From Thiohalobacter sp. (GTDB taxonomy: Bacteria > Pseudomonadota > Gammaproteobacteria > Thiohalobacterales > Thiohalobacteraceae), in the NCBI RefSeq assembly GCF_027000115.1, contig NZ_JALTON010000021.1:1-63924 (forward strand): a stretch of 63,924 bases of DNA, read 5' to 3'. The notes beneath the pieces are model-generated. The model had not been told where the DNA came from, did no database searches, and was given only the letters and a program-made list of their open reading frames with translations. Below are positions 33,425-41,836 of the stretch, one piece after another. Within the stretch, counting starts at the first letter, position 1; each line of letters begins with the position of its first letter. Position numbers and translations under genes: made by a program.

Positions 33425-33703
33425 TCAGTGGTAATCCTCATAGTCGACTTCCAGTGCATCGGGTCCTTCGAACCGGAAGGTGATGCGCCAGTTGCCGCTT
33501 ACCGAGACGGCCCAGTAGCCACGCCGGTTCCCGGTCAGGACATGCAGGCGAAGTCCCGGCAGATCCATGTCCCTGGGGGCGGTTGCGGCATGCAGGCGAC
33601 CCAGAATGACCCGAAGACGCGCAGCATGGGCCGGGCGAATCCCGCTGCGCGAGCCGGTCAGGAAGAATCGCTCCAGTCCCTTGTGTCGAAACGACCTGAT
33701 CAC
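33425..33703 (-). CDS. higB: HigB-family mRNA interferase toxin
   Basis: A 92-residue RelE-superfamily toxin with a GTG start giving V/M-IRSFRHKGLERFF, the usual HigB N terminus. Also present are LPGLRLHVLTGNRRGYWAVSVSGNWRITFRF and the terminal DYEDYH. It is expected to cut mRNA on ribosomes. Longer in-frame starts are rejected because they run through the promoter and repeat. Confidence 0.94.
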   Translation of the reverse strand: MIRSFRHKGLERFFLTGSRSGIRPAHAARLRVILGRLHAATAPRDMDLPGLRLHVLTGNRRGYWAVSVSGNWRITFRFEGPDALEVDYEDYH

Positions 33704-33712
33704 GGCCCAAGC

Positions 33713-33729
33713 GTAACCCTCATGGTTAC
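33713..33729. promoter_or_regulatory. Probable HigA operator
   Basis: GTAACC and GGTTAC are perfect inverted 6-mers with 5 nt between, 10 nt upstream of the higB start. A related TACC-N5-GGTA lies at the higB/higA junction (33422-33434). Confidence 0.6.
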
Positions 33730-33769
33730 ATTCGACAAGCCTTTCCCGTCCGCTCGCCGTGCCAGGGCG

Positions 33770-33836
33770 GCAGGCCGGAATCCGGGGTATGCCGCCTGTT
33801 CCCCGGGTTGCGCTGCGCTTCACCCGGGCTGCTTAG
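33770..33836 (+). repeat. Dispersed GGCCGGAATCCGGGG-type repeat
   Basis: Near-identical second forward copy of the repeat at 33060-33128, so higBA is flanked on both sides by the same repeat in the same orientation. Confidence 0.8.
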
Positions 33837-33844
33837 GCCCCAAC

Positions 33845-33924
33845 TGTCTGAAAAACCTTACACTCCTGTCTCGATAAGCAAATGTATTTTCTCAAGAATC
33901 CGAAAATGTCGCCGTTTTCCTACA
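33845..33924. promoter_or_regulatory. Two TGTC-N10-TACA motifs upstream of the EPS operon
   Basis: TGTC-N10-TACA occurs at 33845-33862 and again at 33907-33924, just upstream of the predicted promoter. A related TGTC-N9-TACA lies upstream of prsK (57815-57831). They are candidate sites for a shared regulator such as PrsR; binding is inference. Confidence 0.45.
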
Positions 33925-33933
33925 AATTCGGCC

Positions 33934-33962
33934 TTTACCTTGGGGAAAGCCGCGCCTAGTAT
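33934..33962 (+). promoter_or_regulatory. Candidate promoter of the EPS operon
   Basis: TTTACC (33934-33939), 17-nt spacer, TAGTAT (33957-33962). The leader to the first gene would be about 115 nt and includes a CCGCC-TTCG-GGCGG hairpin (about 33970-33983). Confidence 0.55.
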
Positions 33963-34084
33963 GGAATGCCGCCTTCGGGCGGGGGAGCCGCCAACGACAA
34001 CAAAACCCGGCGCTCTTCCGGCCAGCGCTGCGCCCCGTGGCCTGACAAAACAACAACCTTGCAGTACTGAAGTTAGGGTGGAAT

Positions 34085-35827
34085 ATGGAGTTCTTCATTC
34101 CGCCGCATGGCGGCGCACTCGTTGACCTGCGTGTCGACGAGGACCGGGCCGAGGCCCTCAAGTCGGAATCAAAGGGATTTCCGTCCCTGACCCTGTCCCA
34201 GCGCCAGGTCTGCGACCTGGAGCTGCTGATGAACGGCGGGCTGTCGCCGCTTTCCGGCTTCATGGGCCAGGCCGACTACGAATCTGTCGTCGAGCGCATG
34301 CAGCTCGCCGACGGCACCCTCTGGCCCATCCCGATCGTCCTCGATGTTGCTGCCAACTTCGCCGAAAAGCTGGAAAAGGGCAGTAAGGTTGCGCTGCGCG
34401 ACGGCGAGGGCTTCATGCCCGCCGTGCTCACGGTGGAAGACATCTGGCAGCCGGACAAGCGCCGCGAGGCCGAGGCCGTGTACGGCACCACCTCCGATGC
34501 CCACCCCGGCGTGCGCTACCTCTACGAGCAGGTCGGCGATACCTATATAAGCGGGACCCTCGAGGGCATCCAGGCCCTCATCCACTACGATTTCGAAAGC
34601 CTCTGGGACAGCCCCGCCGACCTGCGCGCCCTGTTCCGCAAGCTCGGCTGGCGCCGGGTGCTGGCCTTCCAGACCAGCAAACCCATGCACCGCCTGCAGC
34701 GCGACATCACCCTGCAGGCCGCCAAGGAGATCGGCGGGCACATCCTGCTGCACCCGACCGTGGGCATGACCAAGCCCGGCGACCTGCAGTACTACGCCCG
34801 GGTGCACTGCTACCAGGCCATCCGCAAGCACTTCCCCCACAACCTCGCGCTGCTGTCGCTGCTGCCGCTGGCCATGCGCATGGCCGGCCCGCGCGAGGCG
34901 CTCTGGCACGGCATCGTGCACCAGAACTTCGGCTGCTCGCACTTCCTCGTCGGCCCCGACCACGCCTCGCCGCCCGCCACCAACGGCAATGGGGCCGCCC
35001 AGGCCTTCTACCCGGCCCACGCCGCACAGGCACTGGTCGGCGAGCACCAGGACCGGCTCGGCATCGAGATGGTCCCGGTGGAAGAACACCGCTACGTGCC
35101 GCGCCGCGGCCGCTACCTGCCGCTGAGCCAGATCGAGCGCGACGGCGAGGAGGCGGTCAGCCTGTCCGAGGCCGAACTCAAGGAGCGGCTGTCGCACAAC
35201 ATCGAGGTGCCGGACTGGTTCAGCTTCCCCGAGGTCATCGAGCATCTCAAGCGCGTGTGTCCGCCGCGCAGCCGCCAGGGCCTGACCCTGTTCTTCACCG
35301 GCCTGTCCGGCGCTGGCAAGTCCACGCTCGCCAAGATCATCTACGCCAAGCTGGTCGAGGCCGGCGGCCGCCCCGTCACCCTGCTCGACGGCGACATCGT
35401 CCGCCTGCATCTCTCCAGCGAGCTGGGCTTCTCCAAGGAACACCGCAACCTCAACGTGCGCCGCATCGGCTTCGTCGCCAGCGAGATCACCAAGAACGGC
35501 GGCATCGCCATCTGCGCCCCCATCGCCCCCTACACCGCCATGCGCCGCGCCGTGCGCGAGATGATCGAGGAACACGGCGCCTTCATCGAGATCCACGTCG
35601 CCACCCCGCTGGAAACCTGCGAGGCCCGCGACCGCAAGGGCCTGTACGCCAAGGCCCGGCAGGGGCTGATCCCCGAGTTCACCGGCATCAGCGACCCCTA
35701 CGAGGAGCCGGAGAACCCGGAGCTGCGGGTGGATACCACGGGACTCTCGCCGATGGAGGCGGCGCAGGAGATTTATCTTTATTTGTTGAGGGAGGGGTAT
35801 CTGGACGCGTCGGGCCCTGATGTCTGA
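34085..35827 (+). CDS. Bifunctional sulfate adenylyltransferase/adenylylsulfate kinase
   Basis: A 580-residue fusion: an N-terminal PUA-like and ATP sulfurylase domain to about residue 385, then a CysC-type APS kinase with P-loop GLSGAGKST near residue 405 and the partner motifs LDGDIVRLHLS and ITKNGGIAICAPIAPY. Together they make PAPS from sulfate and ATP, the donor for sulfotransferases. The sulfurylase motif usually reading QTRNPxHRAH is QTSKPMHRLQ here, and GRDHA is GPDHA, so the first activity may be weak or lost. It heads the EPS operon, and a sulfotransferase lies within it, suggesting polysaccharide sulfation. Confidence 0.92.
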   Translation: MEFFIPPHGGALVDLRVDEDRAEALKSESKGFPSLTLSQRQVCDLELLMNGGLSPLSGFMGQADYESVVERMQLADGTLWPIPIVLDVAANFAEKLEKGSKVALRDGEGFMPAVLTVEDIWQPDKRREAEAVYGTTSDAHPGVRYLYEQVGDTYISGTLEGIQALIHYDFESLWDSPADLRALFRKLGWRRVLAFQTSKPMHRLQRDITLQAAKEIGGHILLHPTVGMTKPGDLQYYARVHCYQAIRKHFPHNLALLSLLPLAMRMAGPREALWHGIVHQNFGCSHFLVGPDHASPPATNGNGAAQAFYPAHAAQALVGEHQDRLGIEMVPVEEHRYVPRRGRYLPLSQIERDGEEAVSLSEAELKERLSHNIEVPDWFSFPEVIEHLKRVCPPRSRQGLTLFFTGLSGAGKSTLAKIIYAKLVEAGGRPVTLLDGDIVRLHLSSELGFSKEHRNLNVRRIGFVASEITKNGGIAICAPIAPYTAMRRAVREMIEEHGAFIEIHVATPLETCEARDRKGLYAKARQGLIPEFTGISDPYEEPENPELRVDTTGLSPMEAAQEIYLYLLREGYLDASGPDV

Positions 35828-36656
35828 GTTTCCTGCTATGGGGCGTTTATCCATTGAGCCATTGGCAGCATCCGAAGTCGGTTCTATGTCAGACTATCCC
35901 AGATTCGCGATTGTTGACTGCCTAGTGAACAGAATGGATATGCCTCGAGCCCTCAATGCAGTAGAAAATCGTTTGAGGCAAGGTGGCGGTGGTTATATCT
36001 GCTTTTCCAATGTGCATACGGTTGTAACGTCTAGGAATGACCCGGATCTGCGTGCTGCAACCAATAACTCGTTTCTGTCTCTGCCAGATGGTCGTCCGCT
36101 TTCGTTGTACGCGAGACTGTGTGGTTATCAAGATGTCGCGCAGGTGGCTGGGCCAGATTTTATGGAGCACTGTTTGGCTGCGCTGCCTGGGGCACGCCAC
36201 TTCTTTCTGGGGGCGACGGAAAATACACTGGCCCGGCTGCGGGCGACTATCGAAGGGCGTCATCCCGATGCCGTGATCGTAGGTATGTACTCGCCGCCAT
36301 TCAGGCCCATGACCGACGACGAGCATGCCACCATTGTCGATATGATCAGGGCGGCTTCCCCCGATTTCATTTGGGTTGGCCTGGGTGCACCAAAACAGGA
36401 AAAATGGATGGCCAACAACTGGGAGGAGTTTAAGCCTTCAATACTTATGGGTGTTGGTGCCGCGTTCGATTTTCATGCCGGTACCGTGAAAAGATGCCCT
36501 CCATGGATGAGGTCTGTGAGTCTTGAGTGGCTATATCGTTTGTGTAGAGAGCCTAGGCGCCTATGGAAGCGCTATTTGGTTACGAACTCGCTGTTTTTGT
36601 GGTACGTAGCTTCCGATGCACTAAGGGGGTTGGCGCGTCGTAAGCGTTGTCCGTGA
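35820..36656 (+). CDS. WecG/TagA/CpsF family glycosyltransferase (GT26)
   Basis: A 278-residue membrane-associated transferase adding the second sugar (N-acetylmannosamine or similar) to a lipid-linked primer. Motifs seen are FSNVHTVVTSRNDPDLR, FFLGATENTLARLRATI and the family block PDFIWVGLGAPKQEKWM. It overlaps the stop of the upstream gene by 8 nt; a second start at 35886 (MSDYPRF) would give 257 residues, closer to the family's usual N terminus. From here onward codon use becomes more AT-rich. Confidence 0.9.
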   Translation: MSEFPAMGRLSIEPLAASEVGSMSDYPRFAIVDCLVNRMDMPRALNAVENRLRQGGGGYICFSNVHTVVTSRNDPDLRAATNNSFLSLPDGRPLSLYARLCGYQDVAQVAGPDFMEHCLAALPGARHFFLGATENTLARLRATIEGRHPDAVIVGMYSPPFRPMTDDEHATIVDMIRAASPDFIWVGLGAPKQEKWMANNWEEFKPSILMGVGAAFDFHAGTVKRCPPWMRSVSLEWLYRLCREPRRLWKRYLVTNSLFLWYVASDALRGLARRKRCP

Positions 36657-36666
36657 GCGGCTGGTC

Positions 36667-38058
36667 ATGTCCATTGTTACTGAAATAAAAAGGAATCGGC
36701 GAGGCCAAGCCGCGTGCGATGGGGAGAATAGGTCGGCTGCGCTTCCTGTTTTGTACTCTATTCTTGCTCGTTTGTCTGACCGGGGGGTTCCGCATGTTGT
36801 GATTCATGGCAGGGATGCTCTGCATGGTGGAAGGGTAAGTGATATAGACCTGGCATTTGATAAGGATCCCAGGAAGGTGTTGCTTCCCCTGCTTCGCGAC
36901 ATGCAAGCGGAAGGTTTGCTGACCATCATCCAGATTCTGCATTACGATATTCCGGCGTGCTACTACTTCGTTCTGGCAATAGACACGCCGAACGGCACTG
37001 GGTACCTCCATCTCGACTGCCTGCATGACAAGTATGGGTTAAATCGCTATCTAATACCGTCCACAATGTTTCTGTATGGTCGCCGGGAATTAGATGATGT
37101 GTATGTGCCAATGCCGGAAGTTGAGGCGGCCTATCTACTTGTGAAAAAAACAAAGAAAGGCACTCTGACCACTGAAAGTGTCAGTTACATAAAGCAGCTC
37201 GCAGATACCAGTTCCATTCTTGCTCTGTGCGAGACTGTCGCAGGTGCGAGGTTCCGGGAAGCTGTCTCCGATCTGCTTCAGAGTGATGGTGATTCTGCTC
37301 GGTTTGCGGCGGCCCGTGCACAGATGATGTCCTCTTTGCGTCGGGCAGGATGGCGTCACCCGCTCCTTGGGTCGTGTCGGCTTTTTCTGACGGGTATCCG
37401 CGTTCTTGGGCGTCTTGTCAAGCCAACCGGGATATTTGTTGTTCTGCTGGGGCCGGATGGGAGCGGGAAGTCGACCATTGCGAGTCATGTGTTGAGCAAT
37501 ATTGGGGGCGGATTCAGGAGGGTGCGCCATTTTCACTGGAGGCCGGGGCTGCTACCGAGGCTGGGCAGGCCTCGGGCCGCTAGGCATGAAACAGGCCAGG
37601 CTCAGAGTGAAGCGCCCTCTCTTAAGTATAAATACGGAACCTTGATTTCCCTCCTCCGATACGGCTACTACCTCCTGGACTTTGTGATCGGCGGAGTGCT
37701 TATTGCATTCCTCAAACGGCAAACCGCTGTCATTCTGGCCGAGCGATACTATTACGACTATTTCGTCCATCCTGCTCGCTATGCATTCAGGTTGCCGGAT
37801 TGGCTGTTCCGGCTTGGACTAAGTGTGGTTCCCAAGCCGGATCTTGTTGTTCTGCTCGATAATGATCCCGAAGTAATATGGCGACGCAAGAAGGAACTGC
37901 CCATCGAGGAGGTGCGACGGCAAATAGCTCAATACCGACGCATAGTCTCTGGCACATCGGTCGGTTATGTTGTCAAGACGGAAGACTCAGCTAGTGTCTG
38001 TGCTGACCATGTCGTGCAAAGTATTCTGGCTGCCACAGCAAAACGTAATGTAGACTGA
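36667..38058 (+). CDS. Two-domain protein: nucleotidyltransferase-like plus thymidylate-kinase-like P-loop
   Basis: A 463-residue protein. The first about 170 residues resemble a minimal nucleotidyltransferase fold (VIHGRDALHGGRVSDIDLAF, with the DxD-type SDIDLAF). The second half, from about residue 255, is a P-loop kinase (VVLLGPDGSGKSTIASHVL) with the arrangement of thymidylate kinases (VILAERYYYDYFVHP, VVLLDNDPEVIWRRKKEL). Similar pairs occur in capsule and EPS clusters, but the substrate is not known. It lies 3 nt upstream of the next gene, clearly co-transcribed. Confidence 0.72.
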   Translation: MSIVTEIKRNRRGQAACDGENRSAALPVLYSILARLSDRGVPHVVIHGRDALHGGRVSDIDLAFDKDPRKVLLPLLRDMQAEGLLTIIQILHYDIPACYYFVLAIDTPNGTGYLHLDCLHDKYGLNRYLIPSTMFLYGRRELDDVYVPMPEVEAAYLLVKKTKKGTLTTESVSYIKQLADTSSILALCETVAGARFREAVSDLLQSDGDSARFAAARAQMMSSLRRAGWRHPLLGSCRLFLTGIRVLGRLVKPTGIFVVLLGPDGSGKSTIASHVLSNIGGGFRRVRHFHWRPGLLPRLGRPRAARHETGQAQSEAPSLKYKYGTLISLLRYGYYLLDFVIGGVLIAFLKRQTAVILAERYYYDYFVHPARYAFRLPDWLFRLGLSVVPKPDLVVLLDNDPEVIWRRKKELPIEEVRRQIAQYRRIVSGTSVGYVVKTEDSASVCADHVVQSILAATAKRNVD

Positions 38059-38061
38059 CCA

Positions 38062-40434
38062 ATGGATCAGACAGGAACCAGCCGGAGATTCGCCGCGGTA
38101 CCGAACAAAGCGAATGCTAGAGTCTATGTCCCGTTTGAAGAAGGGCGTGATCTAGCGCAAGATCTGCGGATGTACGAGCCCGGAGGGTATCCGGGCAAGC
38201 TATTCAAGGTGGCCATGGTGATTGCGCCACGGCCGTTCCAGAAGTACCTCTTGAGTCGTAGTATTGTCGGCGAGGACCTTTCAGCAAGGCTCTCCCGCAT
38301 ATCCAGAATAATTGGCGAAATCCTGCCGCCGGAGCACGAACTGGGTTCAGTATACCAGGGTACTCCGGGGCCGCGAGAGAAGCTTACCATCCAGGTTTCC
38401 GACAAGGGGCGAATCATTGGCTACGTGAAAATTGCCGAGCGCCCCGAAGCGGCCGCCTTGATTAAAACGGAACGCCGGGTTCTCCGGGAGCTGGCCCAGC
38501 AATCTCTTCAGCGGGCGATCGTACCTAGTGTGGCAGAATATCGTGATGACGAGAATCTGACCTGGCTGTATCAGCTTGTTCCTCAGGCCGTCACGCCCGA
38601 GCTGTCTCCCCGTCCCCTTGATATCATTGGCTTGGTTGAGGAGCTGTCACAACGGCACCGCAAAAGGTGTGAGGCTGACCAGGCTCTGGTGTCACGTTGG
38701 CCGGCATACTACACCCAAGAGGAAAAGGCCCTCTTTTCCGGGGTTAGAGAGGCAGTGGAAAGGTGGAGTGGGCCAGAAGGTGTGCTCACTCATTTCGGTC
38801 ATGGAGATTTCGCGCCTTGGAACATACGGCGGGTGGGGGATGGGAGACTGTATGTCTATGACTGGGAATACGGATCCCCTGAGCTGCCCGCGCTCTTCGA
38901 TTTTTATCACTTTGTGGTTGCTCCCCTGCTCCTCGTGGAAAAACAGGAGCCTGCTGCTGTTGCGGCTGCACTTCTCCGGGAAAACGGTTCTCTGCACTAT
39001 CTGGCAGCGCGAGCGGCTGCTGTATGCGGGGTCGATGTCGCGCAGTTGCCGTTATATCTTTCTATCTATCTGTGGGGGATGATAGACCGAGGTGTTGTGG
39101 TTGATGAGAAGTCGGGCATTCGTCTTGAGACGCAGTTGGCCAGAATCTCATCCTTCAGAAGGATGTTGCAGTATATTTTGGCAGGCTATATAGGAAATAA
39201 CGGGACGAATGTGCTTGTCTCCGCCTATGCCTGCGAGCCGAATCGTGGGTCTGAGCCTGGGGTGGGCTGGAATATGGTGCGTACCATCACTAGCGCCAGC
39301 CGCGCACTGGTAGTGACGAGGAAGCGTAATCAGCCAGTAATCGAGGCCTATATCCGGGATCATCCAATTAAAAACGCATACTTCTTGTATGTGGACCTTC
39401 CTCGATGGCTTACTTTCTGGAAGCGGGGATCCCGGGGTATTCGGACCTACTACTACCTATGGCAGTTCGCGGCGCTTGTCGCCAGCCTTCGCGCGCGTCA
39501 GGCATTTGAGTGGCGGCTTGCACATCATGTTACCTTTGTCAATGACTGGCTGTTTACATTCCTTTGCTTGCTGCCAGGAAAATTTGTTTGGGGTCCTATT
39601 GGAGCTCATCCGAGGATTCCTCCCGGTCTTGCCCGTGGGGGGCTCCAAGCGGCAAAGGATATCGCGCGCGTCAGCTTCCAGGCCGTGATGCGCTATCTGG
39701 ACCCGTTGTACTGGTTGTCGGCTTATCGATGTGCCCTGGTAATAGGGGTCTCGGAAGAAGTCTTTAGGCGGGGACCGCTTCGCTGGGTAAGCGCAGCACG
39801 GAAACGTGTGCATACGGCGATAGGGCTGGAGGAGGAGTTTCTTGAGCGCTATGGTCGGGATAAAACTCGGCGTATGCATTCAGGAAAAAGCCTGGATATC
39901 GTTGCCGCTGGCCGCCTCATTCCGGTAAAGGGGTTTCATCTAGCAGTCGAAGGTTTCGCTAAGTATCTCGATCGGGGTGGGCAAGGACACCTCGAAATAA
40001 TCGGTCGAGGCAGAGAAGGCGTCCATCTTGTCCGGCTCGCAGAATCATTGGGAGTGGCACAGGAAGTTAGGTTTACGGAGTGGATGGATCGTGACGCGGT
40101 AATAGAGCGATTGTCGTCCGCGGATGTCTTTCTGTACCCCAGTTTCGAGTCTGGAGGAATAGTGATCCTTGAGGCAATGGGGCTTGGTCTTCCTGTGATA
40201 ACGTCCTGTGTCGGTGGCCCCGGGGAATTTGTCGCAGAGGGCTGTGGTGTATCGATCTCGCCATGCAATCGAGAAAAATTTACAGACTTGATAGCCGAGG
40301 CTCTATTACGCCTGTCTCGTAACGTGGAATTGCGGGTTGCTATGGGAAGCAATGCTCGAGAGCGCGTCAGGGAATGCTATCTCTGGGAAGGGCGTGGGGA
40401 AATCGTGGAGCAGTGGTATTCAGGTATCAAGTAG
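38062..40434 (+). CDS. Fusion of an aminoglycoside-phosphotransferase-like kinase and a GT4 glycosyltransferase
   Basis: A 790-residue protein. Residues about 80-330 form an APH-fold kinase, with catalytic HFGHGDFAPWNIRR at about 243-256 and the metal-binding VYDWEYGS following. From about residue 382 begins a GT-B glycosyltransferase (NVLVSAYACEPNRGSEPGVGW), ending in the GT4 donor motif ESGGIVILEAMGLGLPVITS. The kinase could phosphorylate a sugar or lipid acceptor used by the transferase; this is inference. No stop or frame change separates the halves, so the fusion is real. AT-richer than the flanks. Confidence 0.8.
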   Translation: MDQTGTSRRFAAVPNKANARVYVPFEEGRDLAQDLRMYEPGGYPGKLFKVAMVIAPRPFQKYLLSRSIVGEDLSARLSRISRIIGEILPPEHELGSVYQGTPGPREKLTIQVSDKGRIIGYVKIAERPEAAALIKTERRVLRELAQQSLQRAIVPSVAEYRDDENLTWLYQLVPQAVTPELSPRPLDIIGLVEELSQRHRKRCEADQALVSRWPAYYTQEEKALFSGVREAVERWSGPEGVLTHFGHGDFAPWNIRRVGDGRLYVYDWEYGSPELPALFDFYHFVVAPLLLVEKQEPAAVAAALLRENGSLHYLAARAAAVCGVDVAQLPLYLSIYLWGMIDRGVVVDEKSGIRLETQLARISSFRRMLQYILAGYIGNNGTNVLVSAYACEPNRGSEPGVGWNMVRTITSASRALVVTRKRNQPVIEAYIRDHPIKNAYFLYVDLPRWLTFWKRGSRGIRTYYYLWQFAALVASLRARQAFEWRLAHHVTFVNDWLFTFLCLLPGKFVWGPIGAHPRIPPGLARGGLQAAKDIARVSFQAVMRYLDPLYWLSAYRCALVIGVSEEVFRRGPLRWVSAARKRVHTAIGLEEEFLERYGRDKTRRMHSGKSLDIVAAGRLIPVKGFHLAVEGFAKYLDRGGQGHLEIIGRGREGVHLVRLAESLGVAQEVRFTEWMDRDAVIERLSSADVFLYPSFESGGIVILEAMGLGLPVITSCVGGPGEFVAEGCGVSISPCNREKFTDLIAEALLRLSRNVELRVAMGSNARERVRECYLWEGRGEIVEQWYSGIK

Positions 40435-40441
40435 ACCGCAC

Positions 40442-41836
40442 ATGTCTGGGTCACAAAAAAACGGGACGGTTCTTCTCGCCTGGGTGGCGATGTTTCTCAA
40501 TATTCTCAACTGGCGGCTCAGGGACGTCGTTGCGGGGCAGTCAGTTGGCGATATATGGGATATATACAGGGTGGGTTTGGCATTTGTCGCTGGCGTGATA
40601 GCGGTCATGACGATTCTGAAAAACAGCGGCCGGCTGGCATATGCGTTGAAAGCGCCAATGCTGCTGCTGCTTCTCTACGGCGCAGTAGCCTTGTTATCGT
40701 CGGTGCTGGTAATCGCAAATGTGTCGTTCTACTCGATGTGGAAGGCGATCGAGCTGATTACCGTCACAGTAGTCTGCGTGGCAATGCTGGCGCATCCGAA
40801 CCGGGTGCCAGTGGCTGATAAAGCGCTCAAATATATCATCTGGATATTAGGTGGAATGCTATGCCTATACTTGATCGAAGCAGCGATCTGGCCGAGCGAG
40901 GCGTTTACGAAGTCCCGTGGCGTCATCCCCTACATCATGCGCGGTGTGATGCCTATAACGCAGCAGAATGCGCTGGCCTTTTACAGTGCGGTGGTCGCTC
41001 TGTTCTGCGTGATTTCGCTTTATGACAAAACGCTGGCAAAATCCAGGAAATTAATTTACATGGCCTTGTTCGTAGTGGCGCTGATTGAGCTAATTCTCGC
41101 GCAATCACGAACCTCCTTTGTTGGATTCTTCATTGCAGTGCTCGTGTTCCTGTTCGTAGCAAGGGAGTTTCGTCATCTAGCAATACTTTCCTTTATCGCC
41201 TTTTTGGGGCTAATGGTATGGGGTGCGTCCGGGTTGTTGCTCGAGTATCTGATGAGGGGCCAGGAAGAGGAGCTGGTCTATTCCCTGTCTGGGCGCACCA
41301 TCGGCTGGGCGAGGGCGCTGGAACTATTTAAGGACTCACCAATATTGGGGCATGGGTTTGTTGCGGCAGCTCGAACCGATATTCTGGGTTCTATCCACAG
41401 CGGTGGTATGTCTACGCTCCACGGTGCCTTCTTTGATGTCATTGTGGGTGTTGGGCTGGCAGGCCTGATTCCCTGGGCGGGCGCCATCTTGTGGGTCGTT
41501 GTGCGGATGGTCCGCATTGGGCGGTACGCGGAGGTTCTCAGGAACGATGAACTTAGATGGAAACATGCGTCAATGATGGCTCTGCTCACTCTGATCATGG
41601 TTCGATCGACTACAAGCTCAGGTTTGGCTATCCATGACCATACCTACATGTTGTTTCTATGCGTGTTGATGTACGCTGTTACGATCAGTTCGAGAATTGC
41701 AGAACACGAGGGGCGAGCAGCTGAGGTCGGTTTAGGGGATGCTGGTCAGGAGTTAGGTGTTCGCCGGCGGGTGCTGTGGGCAAAGTCCAATGCGAATTCT
41801 ACAGATTCACAACTATTATCAACAAGAAGGCGGTGA
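40442..41836 (+). CDS. O-antigen polymerase/ligase-like membrane protein (Wzy-like)
   Basis: A 464-residue protein with about ten to twelve transmembrane helices and the Wzy_C/O-antigen-ligase loop around GRTIGWARALELFKDSPILG and HGFVAAARTDILG. It probably polymerises lipid-linked repeat units at the periplasmic face. ATG 40442 starts 7 nt after the upstream stop; longer starts lie inside the GT gene. Its 3' end overlaps the next gene by 47 nt. Confidence 0.82.
   Translation: MSGSQKNGTVLLAWVAMFLNILNWRLRDVVAGQSVGDIWDIYRVGLAFVAGVIAVMTILKNSGRLAYALKAPMLLLLLYGAVALLSSVLVIANVSFYSMWKAIELITVTVVCVAMLAHPNRVPVADKALKYIIWILGGMLCLYLIEAAIWPSEAFTKSRGVIPYIMRGVMPITQQNALAFYSAVVALFCVISLYDKTLAKSRKLIYMALFVVALIELILAQSRTSFVGFFIAVLVFLFVAREFRHLAILSFIAFLGLMVWGASGLLLEYLMRGQEEELVYSLSGRTIGWARALELFKDSPILGHGFVAAARTDILGSIHSGGMSTLHGAFFDVIVGVGLAGLIPWAGAILWVVVRMVRIGRYAEVLRNDELRWKHASMMALLTLIMVRSTTSSGLAIHDHTYMLFLCVLMYAVTISSRIAEHEGRAAEVGLGDAGQELGVRRRVLWAKSNANSTDSQLLSTRRR

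Noticed and set aside
33963-34084. Riboswitch in the leader of the EPS operon
   Set aside because: There is one strong CCGCC-TTCG-GGCGG hairpin, but I could not match the leader to any riboswitch consensus I know.
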